A stretch of 7,892 nt of DNA from Gemmatimonadaceae bacterium (GTDB lineage: Bacteria > Gemmatimonadota > Gemmatimonadetes > Gemmatimonadales > Gemmatimonadaceae), in NCBI GenBank assembly GCA_013820975.1, contig JACDHQ010000079.1, forward strand, positions 1 through 7,892, given 5' to 3'. The notes below the pieces were generated by a model. It was not told the DNA's origin, made no database searches, and was given only the letters and a program-made list of their open reading frames with translations. How positions within the stretch are numbered: position 1 is the stretch's first letter; each line of letters starts with the position of its first letter. Position numbers and translations under genes: made by a program. This document shows, piece by piece, positions 1 to 7,712 of this stretch.

Positions 1-371
1 ACTGCGGCCCGCGTGAGCGTCAGCTCGCGATAAACCATGCTGCTGTCGGAGTCGAACCGAACGAGGGTCGCGAACGCATAGTATCCAATGCGATGCGCAC
101 GGAGCTCGAAGGTGCGACCGCCGGGCGCCCGGATGCTGAACCGGCCGACGCTGTCTGTTCGCGTGTTGCGCGACCCGGTATCGGTTCCGACGGCCGCGAG
201 CGCGACAACGGCAGACCGGACGGGGCTGCCTCCCTCGTCGAGGACTCGGCCGCGGACCTCGAGCGTCGACGGAAGTTGCGCGGGAGCACCAGCGGCCCCG
301 ACGAGCAAGGCGCCGAGGATGGACATCGCCGCCGGGAGCCGTCGAGACGGTGCGTGATGATCGGAGCGCAT
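1..371 (-). CDS. Secreted carboxypeptidase-regulatory-like domain protein, 5' part only
   Basis: The frame is open from ATG 371 to the window edge, giving 123 visible residues; the C-terminal part lies outside. Residues 1-32 look like a Sec signal peptide: a basic n-region (SRRLPAA), a hydrophobic stretch (MSILGALLVGAAGA), then an APAQ cleavage region. Residues 38-120 fit the CarboxypepD_reg-like beta-sandwich pattern (VRGRVLDEGGSPVRSAVVAL, then TDSVGRFSI, then FELRAHRIGYY). In this fold family, such domains occur at the N-terminus of TonB-dependent receptors and of other secreted proteins, so the full product cannot be named. GAGGG five bases upstream favours ATG 371; an in-frame ATG at 395 is possible but would put extra residues before the signal. 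It is transcribed divergently from the PDZ gene. The domain call is fairly safe; the identity of the whole protein is unknown. Confidence 0.72.
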   Translation of the reverse strand, partial: MRSDHHAPSRRLPAAMSILGALLVGAAGAPAQLPSTLEVRGRVLDEGGSPVRSAVVALAAVGTDTGSRNTRTDSVGRFSIRAPGGRTFELRAHRIGYYAFATLVRFDSDSSMVYRELTLTRAA

Positions 372-477
372 GCCACCCTCGTTCCGCGAAGGCATCCGGC
401 CGATCCCGTTGCGGCGTCGCAGGCGGGTCGTCGGTCCGTGACTGTCATGAAACAATGACCTTCATCATTCGGCAAGC

Positions 478-498
478 GGGCCCAGCATCGCTGGGTCC
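478..498. other. Short inverted repeat in the divergent intergenic region
   Basis: A 9-bp stem (478-486 with 490-498, containing one G/T wobble) is built around CCCAGC-ATC-GCTGGG. It lies between the two divergent genes, about 30 bp upstream of the putative -35 box. There is no T-run, so a terminator is unlikely. It could be an operator-like dyad, but nothing else in the sequence supports that. The rest of 396-530 shows no gene. Confidence 0.3.
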
Positions 499-528
499 GT
501 CACGCCGCGTGGCGCGCCGACTTGGCTG

Positions 529-558
529 TTGACGGGGCGGAGACGGGCGTGCTATGGT
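529..558 (+). promoter_or_regulatory. Putative sigma-70-type promoter for the PDZ gene
   Basis: TTGACG (529-534) and TATGGT (553-558) are separated by 18 bp. They match the -35 and -10 consensus at 5/6 and 4/6 positions. Transcription would start near 565 and leave an 80-nt leader before ATG 645. It faces the right way for the plus-strand pair that follows. The call rests on consensus only. Confidence 0.45.
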
Positions 559-644
559 GGCCGAGCGTGCGCGGCCTAGCCCGTGCGCAGCACGATTCGC
601 TCGGTGCCGATCGTCATCGCTGAACGCAACCTGGAGAATTCCGA

Positions 645-1055
645 ATGCGTCCGTTCCTGATCGCCATCATCCTGATCACGACGGTCCTGCCATCCACACT
701 TTGGGCACAGCGCACGCTCGGCGCGTCCGCGACGACGAACGTGGAGACCGGCTTCTCATATGAATGGGCTGAAGGACTCGCGCGCAATGCACGGGGGGAA
801 TGGCAGGCGCGCGACTATCCTCGCATCACCTCCGTGGTGCCCGGGTCACCTGCGCTCGCCGCCGGGCTGCGCCCGGGCGACGTGCTCGTACGTGTGAACG
901 ACCGCGACGCACGCAAACCGCCGCTGCTCGGGAAGCTGGAGGCAGGCATGCCCGTTCGCCTGCGGGTGCGGCGTGCCGGTGAGGAGAGGGAGCTCACCTT
1001 TGCGCTTCGCGAGCGCCCCGATTCCATCCGAACCACGAAGTCGCCGGAGCGCTGA
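645..1055 (+). CDS. Small secreted PDZ-domain protein
   Basis: The product is 136 residues. A Sec signal peptide covers residues 1-21 (MRPFLIAIILITTVLPSTLWA, cleavage before QR). After a linker, a single PDZ domain spans about 58-122, with the typical hydrophobic strand ITSVVPGSPA and the turn AGLRPGDVLVRVND at 73-86. The strand VRLRVRRAGEERELTFAL closes the fold. There is no protease, transmembrane or kinase domain, so it is probably a periplasmic or secreted peptide-binding adaptor. PDZ domains commonly bind C-terminal tails or unfolded segments; the partner here is unknown. GGAG at 633-636 lies eight bases before the ATG, which supports this start. The next plus-strand gene begins about 40 nt downstream and may be cotranscribed. 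Confidence 0.78.
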   Translation: MRPFLIAIILITTVLPSTLWAQRTLGASATTNVETGFSYEWAEGLARNARGEWQARDYPRITSVVPGSPALAAGLRPGDVLVRVNDRDARKPPLLGKLEAGMPVRLRVRRAGEERELTFALRERPDSIRTTKSPER

Positions 1056-1094
1056 CGCGGGGCCGGCATCCCTCAGTCCGAGTAGGGATGAGCA

Positions 1095-1749
1095 ATGGTA
1101 TGCACCACAGGGGCTCCAATGCAAACTCCGCTCTCCATGAACACTCCGGCTGCACGAATGGCATGCCTCATTGTTGCGACATTCATAGGCAACTCTACCG
1201 CGAGCCATGCGCAAACAGTCCAGGTCCGAAAGTCCCAGGCCGAGGATTGCTCCGTGATCGTGGCCCGTGTAGCGCGCGGTGACGAGACACCAGTTGGCCT
1301 ACGCGCCTTTACAGTCGGTCCGGACCTGCGGAAAGGAGGGTGAGAGGGCGGTCGCCACAGGGCTCCTTGCCGTAAAGGCGCGCCCAGGACATCCGCTGAA
1401 TCGCGCTGCCACCTGGTATCTGTGGGATTCGCCTGACGGGCCTGTCGTCTACGCTCTGATGACCATTGCAGAGGATCCTGCCGCATCGGAATCGACCCGG
1501 TTCAGCGCACTTGTTTCGCTGTATCGGCTTCTCCATCCCGTGGCCTCCGTAAAGGATTCCGACCTCGGAGGCGGGCTCGATGAGCACGGGGTTCCGATCA
1601 ATGGCTGCCAGAGTGGACGCGTTGCCATCGCGTTGCCCGAGATCAGACCTTCCGCGCAAACGACGTCCAGGATTCGGAAAATGTCCGAGCGGATGCGAGG
1701 ACAGACCGGACTGCCCATCGACTTGCAATCCGCCGTTCGTTGCTTCTGA
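1095..1749 (+). pseudogene. Secreted helical-repeat-like protein, frame broken near 1280-1340
   Basis: Two overlapping plus-strand frames look like halves of one protein. The first (from ATG 1095, or in-frame ATGs at 1119 and 1137) gives a signal peptide (MACLIVATFIGNSTASHAQ) followed by VQVRKSQAEDCSVIVARVARGDE, then stops at 1341-1343. The second frame is closed by a TAG at 1270-1272 and then runs to TGA 1747-1749. It reads HQLAYAPLQSVRTCGKEG, then helix-rich, HEAT-like text (VVYALMTIAEDPAAS, TRFSALVSLYRLL). Reading GDE and then dropping one base near 1287 joins them into a roughly 200-residue secreted protein. Causes could be a real frameshift, an assembly error, or a separate 156-aa ORF from GTG 1279 without a signal. 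I do not recognise the family; HEAT-like is an inference from the helix pattern. AGGG at 1084-1087 and AGGGG at 1109-1113 are candidate ribosome binding sites. Confidence 0.5.
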
Positions 1750-1799
1750 TCTCCCGATAGCCGGCCGGCGCGCCGTAACATTGGAGGAGACGAGGTGAG

Positions 1800-4130
<2,331 letters not shown>

Positions 4131-4189
4131 TGGATCGGTTGGGGACGGAGGGCGGGAGCAGGGAGCGCCGACATCAGGGCGAATCTACT

Positions 4190-4304
4190 CGTCGTACCTA
4201 GAAAAGTGCAGCAAGAGCAAAAAATTCCATCAAAAGTGGCTGTTTATGGACAAATGAATGCTAAATATGCGCCAATCCACCAACATATGGCATAATACGG
4301 CGGT
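4190..4304 (-). promoter_or_regulatory. AT-rich leader, likely glnN promoter region
   Basis: Between the phosphatase stop and the glnN start, the sequence turns distinctly AT-rich, for example AAAAAATTCCATCAAAAGTGG near 4220, unlike the GC-rich surroundings. It contains TATTAT-like and CATATG words but no convincing -35/-10 pair. A TGG...TTTTTTGC stretch on the minus strand lacks the 10-nt GG-GC spacing of a sigma-54 promoter. The location and base shift suggest a promoter or regulator-binding region. No specific box is claimed. Confidence 0.4.
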
Positions 4305-5150
4305 TCAGAGCCCACCCGGAGCTGGCTCCTCCTGGGCCTGCTGGGCGACCGTGCCGGCGCGCCGCGCGAACAGCTGGATCGCCTCGAGCATCGCCATGCA
4401 GAACCCTGCCCAGGCGGTGCCGAGGATGACCCCGGCCGCGACGTCAGACGGATAATGCACGCCGAGGTACACCCTGCTCGCCGCAATCAGGAGCACTACC
4501 ATCAGGGCGAAAATGACGGTCGCCCAACGGGCCCATCGGCGGCGCTGCAGCCGGGCGGCGAGATAGGCCACCGTCACGTACACGGTCGCTGCGCTCATCG
4601 CGTGCCCGCTCGGGAACGACGACGTCATCGCGTGCGTCCCCCATTCGAACAGGCGCGGGCGCGGCCGGTCGAACCCCATCTTCAGCACGTTGTTGAGGAC
4701 CAGTCCCGTGAACGTGGCGACCAGGAGCAGGACCGCCGAGTGCTTGTGTCGCGTCAGCCAGAGAAAGAGTCCGGACACCACGACGACGGCCATCACGACA
4801 CTGCCGGTTCCGAGCATGGTGATCTCGACCATCACCGGCTGCAGCGTCTCCCGGAGTGGATTGGCGCCGACCCAGCGCATCACCGATTCGTCGAAGGCCT
4901 GTGTCGCGCCCTCGCGGACGGATCCGGCCAGGCGGACGAAGAGCATGACCCCGCCGATCGCGACGAGCACGCCAGCGAGGAGGAAGAGGCCTACCGTCGT
5001 GTAGAATCCGTGCGCCCGCTTGCCGATGAAGCGAAGGGCGCCGAAGACGAGGTTCCAGAACAGCGACCAGTGGCCACGCGTCCCTTCGCGGCGTTCGCTG
5101 CGGGGGGGGCGGGGGGGGCGGCGCGAAGCGGGTGCGGTGCGATGTGGCAT
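4305..5150 (-). CDS. Membrane PAP2-family phosphatase
   Basis: The product is 281 residues from ATG 5150, an integral membrane protein of the type 2 phosphatidic acid phosphatase superfamily. Its likely substrates are lipid phosphates or undecaprenyl pyrophosphate, hydrolysed outside the cytoplasm. All three signature motifs are present: KMGFDRPRP (157-165), FPSGH (179-183) and SRVYLGVHYPSD (225-236). They include the nucleophilic His232, the acid/base His183 and Asp236. Hydrophobic segments lie around 51-74, 107-131, 139-156, 186-199, 210-224 and 239-258. The frame stays open upstream to 5378, but that extension reads antisense through the tRNA-Cys gene and the repeat block, so ATG 5150 is chosen. 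No strong ribosome binding site is visible there. The N-terminus has a Pro/Arg-rich stretch coded by two C8 tracts. glnN follows 174 nt downstream. The exact substrate cannot be told. Confidence 0.9.
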   Translation of the reverse strand: MPHRTAPASRRPPRPPRSERREGTRGHWSLFWNLVFGALRFIGKRAHGFYTTVGLFLLAGVLVAIGGVMLFVRLAGSVREGATQAFDESVMRWVGANPLRETLQPVMVEITMLGTGSVVMAVVVVSGLFLWLTRHKHSAVLLLVATFTGLVLNNVLKMGFDRPRPRLFEWGTHAMTSSFPSGHAMSAATVYVTVAYLAARLQRRRWARWATVIFALMVVLLIAASRVYLGVHYPSDVAAGVILGTAWAGFCMAMLEAIQLFARRAGTVAQQAQEEPAPGGL

Positions 5151-5190
5151 CGCCGGCGGAACGTTCAAGTCCCGGGCCGCCGCCGCTGCC

Positions 5191-5219
5191 TTGAGGAAGT
5201 TGGCCCCGGGCAATAACTT
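5191..5219 (+). promoter_or_regulatory. Possible tRNA-Cys promoter
   Basis: TTGAGG (5191-5196) and TAACTT (5214-5219) are separated by 17 bp, and the -10 box ends 12 bp before the tRNA 5' end. The spacing is ideal, but the -10 box matches the consensus at only 3/6 positions. It is proposed because the tRNA is isolated on the plus strand, with no plus-strand gene ahead of it. Confidence 0.35.
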
Positions 5220-5231
5220 GGAGCTTCGTAC

Positions 5232-5302
5232 GGCGCCGTAGCCAAGTGGTAAGGCTCGGGACTGCAAATCCCGCATCGTCGGTTCGATTCCGACCGGCGC
5301 CT
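5232..5302 (+). tRNA. tRNA-Cys (anticodon GCA)
   Basis: A complete cloverleaf of 71 nt can be drawn. The 7-bp acceptor stem is GGCGCCG/CGGCGCC. The D-arm stem is GCC/GGC around AAGTGGTAA. The anticodon arm is CGGGA-CTGCAAA-TCCCG with anticodon GCA, the variable loop has 4 nt, and the T arm is GTCGG-TTCGATT-CCGAC. Position 73 is T, the cysteine discriminator. The 3' CCA is not encoded (CTT follows) and must be added enzymatically. It is divergent from the phosphatase gene and is followed 11 nt later by a long hairpin. Confidence 0.97.
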
Positions 5303-5313
5303 CTTCGGGACAA

Positions 5314-5374
5314 GGGATGAGGGACGAGGGGTGCGGGGACGGCGGCGACTTCCGCACCCCTTTTCCCTCATCCC
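5314..5374. terminator. Long imperfect hairpin between tRNA-Cys and ctaG
   Basis: Bases 5314-5336 pair with 5352-5374 in a 23-bp stem (21 Watson-Crick pairs, one wobble and one mismatch) around a 15-nt loop. The left arm itself breaks into heptads: GGGATGA, GGGACGA, GGGGTGC. It lies between convergent transcripts (tRNA-Cys on plus, ctaG on minus), so a two-way transcription stop is a reasonable role. No terminal T-run is present on either strand, so the terminator function is inferred. Confidence 0.45.
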
Positions 5375-5421
5375 TCATCGCCGTTCCCGCACCCCTTTTC
5401 CCTCATCCCTCATTGCTGTTC
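5352..5421. repeat. Two tandem 35-bp repeats overlapping the ctaG stop codon
   Basis: Bases 5352-5386 are repeated at 5387-5421 with two differences; the first 27 bp of each copy are identical. The period of 35 equals five heptads, and each copy holds two CCCTCAT heptamers in a row. The second copy runs into the coding region of ctaG: the TGA at 5410-5412 and the last three codons (E, Q, Q) lie within it. The first copy carries the equivalent bases outside the gene, so the ctaG 3' end was either duplicated or formed by the repeat. Confidence 0.85.
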
Positions 5422-6189
5422 CCGCGCCCAGCGGAAAAAGACGACGGCGATGAACGCGAAGACGATGGGCTCCGCGACCGCGATCATGATGCCCCCAGCC
5501 ACCTGCTGGTCCTGCAGCGCCGAGAGCGACGTCACCCGCGGCGCGAGCTCATAGGTCGCGTACACGGGGAACTTCGACAGCAGCAGCCACATCGCAATGA
5601 ACAGGTGCGCCTGCGTCCCGAGGAAGATGTAGAGGATCCGGAAGATGGGGTTGAACCCTTCCCGCTCCGGATACCGCACGACGATCGGCCACCAGAACAC
5701 GAGCCCCGACACCAGCCACGCCATGTCGAGCACGAAGGCGCCGAGCTGGAACTGCATCACGGAGTCCACGACGCGCGGGACGTGCGTGACGACCATCGTC
5801 AGCGTGAACAGGACGGCGGCCAACAGCGGCTGCGTTGTCGCGGCTATCGCCAGTCCCAAAGTCGGTCGCGTGCCGATCCAGGCATGCATGCGTTCGCGCG
5901 GCAGCGCATGAAGCAGCAGCGGCGGCACGACCATGGCCAGCGACACGAACTGCAGCGCATGAACCCAGGCGAGATAGCCGGTGCCCAGCGGGCCCACCGG
6001 CCAGTCGAGGGTGAGCCACAGCAAGGCGATCGCCGCGATGCCCGATAGCCGCTGCCCCACACGGAGCTGCGCCCGGCGCATGAGCCGCCACGCCGCCACG
6101 GCGGTGAGCGCGACGAAGGCCCAGACCCCCGGATATGCCTGCCACGCCCAGGTCCACGGCTCGCCGGTCGCAGAACACCACCACTGCAT
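5410..6189 (-). CDS. ctaG: Caa3-type cytochrome c oxidase assembly factor CtaG
   Basis: This is a polytopic membrane protein of 259 residues with about seven hydrophobic segments (roughly 20-37, 48-62, 72-96, 112-135, 152-172, 181-205, 228-252). It fits the Caa3_CtaG family, as in Bacillus CtaG, and not the single-span Cox11 proteins that share the gene name. Family-like motifs are WPVGPLGTGYLAWVHALQ (63-80), His136 in VTHVP, TQAHLF (192-197) and the near-terminal DQQVAGGIM (227-235). The family is known to be needed for active caa3 oxidase, probably for copper insertion at CuB. The second His of the usual HxxQH motif is Phe81 here. It starts 12 nt after the PCuAC stop, so it is the last gene of the copper cluster. 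The final three codons and the stop lie inside a tandem repeat. Confidence 0.88.
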   Translation of the reverse strand: MQWWCSATGEPWTWAWQAYPGVWAFVALTAVAAWRLMRRAQLRVGQRLSGIAAIALLWLTLDWPVGPLGTGYLAWVHALQFVSLAMVVPPLLLHALPRERMHAWIGTRPTLGLAIAATTQPLLAAVLFTLTMVVTHVPRVVDSVMQFQLGAFVLDMAWLVSGLVFWWPIVVRYPEREGFNPIFRILYIFLGTQAHLFIAMWLLLSKFPVYATYELAPRVTSLSALQDQQVAGGIMIAVAEPIVFAFIAVVFFRWAREQQ

Positions 6190-6201
6190 CAGCGCGCGCC
6201 G

Positions 6202-6729
6202 CTAGTGGCCGGCATGCGCGTCGGCGCCCTTCCCCAGCACGCCCTCGAGCTGCGCGTACTCGACGACACGCGCTGTCACTGGAATTCTGCCCGCGCGGCG
6301 GAAGTAGAGCGTGAGCGGCACCGAGTCGCCAGCCGCGAGCGGGCGCCGGACGCCCTCGATCATCACGTGGCGCCCACCCGGGGCGAAGCGGAGCATCGTG
6401 CCGGCCGGCAGCACGGCGTCGAGAATGGGAACCATCGCCTGCCGCGCACCGCGCACTGCCTGGTCGTGCATCGACGGGCGGCCGTCAGCGGCTTCGACGC
6501 GGTACAGCGTATCGGCCTCGGAGCCGCGATTCATCACCTGGAAGTACGCTGCCACCGTGCTCGTGCTGTCCGCCGAGGGCGCCGGCGCCGGCGCGACGAT
6601 GTTCATCACCTCGAGATCCCCCCGGCGCACGGCGTCAGGCGCCCCCGGCCCCGTGTCCGACGCGCCCGAGCCGCCCTGGGAGCAGGCGGATACCATGAGC
6701 AGCAGCGCGAGCACCGTGGCCCGCATCAT
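6202..6729 (-). CDS. PCuAC-type periplasmic copper chaperone, lipoprotein
   Basis: The product is 175 residues. A lipoprotein signal peptide ends in the lipobox VSAC with Cys16, so the protein should be membrane-anchored and face the periplasm. The copper site matches the family signature HX10MX21HXM exactly: His88, Met99, His121 and Met123 (MHDQ..., AMVP, GGRHVMIEG). PCuAC proteins bind Cu(I), often with Cu(II), and cooperate with Sco in loading the CuA site of cytochrome oxidase subunit II. The C-terminal tail (DAHAGH) carries two more histidines, and such tails often bind Cu(II). Its ATG overlaps the sco stop as ATGA, so translation is probably coupled. A second ATG follows immediately (6726) and could also be used. 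The linker at 20-55 is Ala/Pro/Ser-rich, as is common after a lipid anchor. Confidence 0.92.
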   Translation of the reverse strand: MMRATVLALLLMVSACSQGGSGASDTGPGAPDAVRRGDLEVMNIVAPAPAPSADSTSTVAAYFQVMNRGSEADTLYRVEAADGRPSMHDQAVRGARQAMVPILDAVLPAGTMLRFAPGGRHVMIEGVRRPLAAGDSVPLTLYFRRAGRIPVTARVVEYAQLEGVLGKGADAHAGH

Positions 6730-7349
6730 GGAGCGCCGAACGCGATGAGCCGCGGAAGGTCCTTCGCCCAGTCCTGCTGGCGGGTGCCGAAGGGATACAT
6801 CACGCGCAGGCTGTCGTCGGGAGTGAAGGCGAGCACCTGCCCCGCGTGCCCGACGCCGTAGGCCGTGTCGGCAGCGCTCTCGGCATCGTTGAACGAGGCC
6901 GCGAGGCCGAACTCCTGCTCGATGCGGTTCACGTCCGCAATCGGGCCGCGCACGCCGATGAAGGAGGAGTCGAAGTGCGAAAGCCAGGTGCGCAGGCGAT
7001 CGGCGGAGTCGCGATCCGGATCGGTCGAGACGAACACCACCTTCACGCGCGCGCGCTCACCAGGGGAAAGGCGGTCGAGTACCGCGGCGATGTTCGCCAT
7101 GTGCACGGGGCAGATGTCGGGGCACGCGGTGTAGCCGAAGAACAGCAGCGTCACCTGGCCGTCGGTGGCCTGCCGGAACGCGAATGGCCGTCCTTCGGTG
7201 TCGGCGAGGATGAAGTCGTGCTTCGGCTTCGCCGGCTTCAGCTCGATGCCGTTGTAGCGCCCCGCCGGCAGCGGCGGGGTTGGCGTGCATGCCCCCTGGA
7301 CGCCCAGGGCGAGTGCGGCGGCGAGCAGGAAGCTGAATCGATGGCGCAT
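6726..7349 (-). CDS. Sco1/SenC-family copper chaperone
   Basis: The product is 207 residues with a thioredoxin-like fold. An N-terminal signal (MRHRFSFLLAAALALGVQGA) ends at Cys21, probably a lipid anchor, although the -3 residue is Gln and not the usual Leu. The Sco copper ligands are present: Cys76 and Cys80 in GYTACPDICP, and His168 in GVGHAG. The strand VKVVFVSTDPDRDS (102-115) is typical of the family. Sco proteins reduce and load the CuA centre of cytochrome oxidase subunit II. It is first in the cluster with PCuAC (4-nt overlap) and ctaG. A perfect 11-bp hairpin ends four bases before the ATG, and no free Shine-Dalgarno sequence is visible, so start-site access may be limited. No alternative in-frame start fits the signal peptide better. 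Confidence 0.94.
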   Translation of the reverse strand: MRHRFSFLLAAALALGVQGACTPTPPLPAGRYNGIELKPAKPKHDFILADTEGRPFAFRQATDGQVTLLFFGYTACPDICPVHMANIAAVLDRLSPGERARVKVVFVSTDPDRDSADRLRTWLSHFDSSFIGVRGPIADVNRIEQEFGLAASFNDAESAADTAYGVGHAGQVLAFTPDDSLRVMYPFGTRQQDWAKDLPRLIAFGAP

Positions 7350-7353
7350 GCGG

Positions 7354-7380
7354 TTCCGGGCTGGCGTGACCAGCCCGGAA
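7354..7380 (-). promoter_or_regulatory. Perfect 11-bp hairpin immediately before the sco start codon
   Basis: TTCCGGGCTGG (7354-7364) and CCAGCCCGGAA (7370-7380) form a perfect stem with a 5-nt loop. In the minus-strand mRNA it ends four bases before the ATG of the Sco gene, where a ribosome binding site would normally lie. It sits 13 bases after the stop of the upstream remnant. It could end transcription from upstream, though there is no U-run, or it could mask translation initiation. Confidence 0.6.
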
Positions 7381-7393
7381 GTTAAGCCCGTGC

Positions 7394-7710
7394 TCAGCGA
7401 ACGACGAACGGAATGACCATCTCGTCGTCGGCACTGCAGGCGAATGGCGCCACGGCCAGCCGTAGTCCACCATCATCCCGACCCCCTGGATGATGGCCGC
7501 GCGCAGTGTCGCGCCCGGACAGCGCACGCCGGCCTGGCCGGCCGCATCCGCCGCGGACCAGCGGCGCGCCAGGGCATCGAGCGCCATCCACGGACGGCGT
7601 TCGACGACGAGCTTCCGGGTCGTCTCGCCGGCATCGAGCCCGAGCAACCGGCCATCGGCATCGACGCGGACCCGCATCGTCCCGCGCGAGGGATGCGTGA
7701 TCGTCGCGGC
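7394..7710 (-). pseudogene. Remnant of a DUF2911-like protein gene
   Basis: One frame (readable from about 7710, ATG at 7677) gives ITHPSRGTMRVRVDADGRLL, then ETTRKLVVERRPW, ALDALARRWSAADAAG and GVGMMVDYGWP. This resembles the segment that leads into DUF2911 domains, including their opening (V)DYGRP-like motif. After 7453 this frame loses that character and runs on into sco out of phase. Another frame ends at TGA 7394-7396 with DEMVIPFVVR, which resembles the usual end of a DUF2911 domain (..VPFxVR). The roughly 100 residues normally between these points are missing, as is any signal peptide. I therefore read it as a gene with N-terminal loss, a large internal deletion and a frame change. The family match is from memory of the pattern, so it is tentative; an unrelated short gene in the first frame is the alternative. 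Confidence 0.45.
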
Positions 7711-7712
7711 CG

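Noticed and set aside
20..475. A 151-residue minus-strand ORF overlapping the left-edge gene
   Set aside because: The other minus-strand frame has a proper signal peptide and a carboxypeptidase-regulatory-like domain; this one is Ser/Arg/Pro-rich shadow.
4205..4235. Sigma-54 promoter for glnN
   Set aside because: A TGG...TTTTTTGC word exists on the minus strand, but the GG-to-GC spacing is 8 instead of 10 nt.
5317..6048. A plus-strand ORF opposite ctaG, and a similar one opposite the phosphatase (4455-5216)
   Set aside because: Both are Arg/His/Asp-rich shadows; the minus-strand frames carry the family motifs and membrane segments.
7057..7677. A single 206-residue protein running from the DUF2911-like remnant into the sco region
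   Set aside because: Its second half is an out-of-phase reading of sco, which is clearly the true coding frame.
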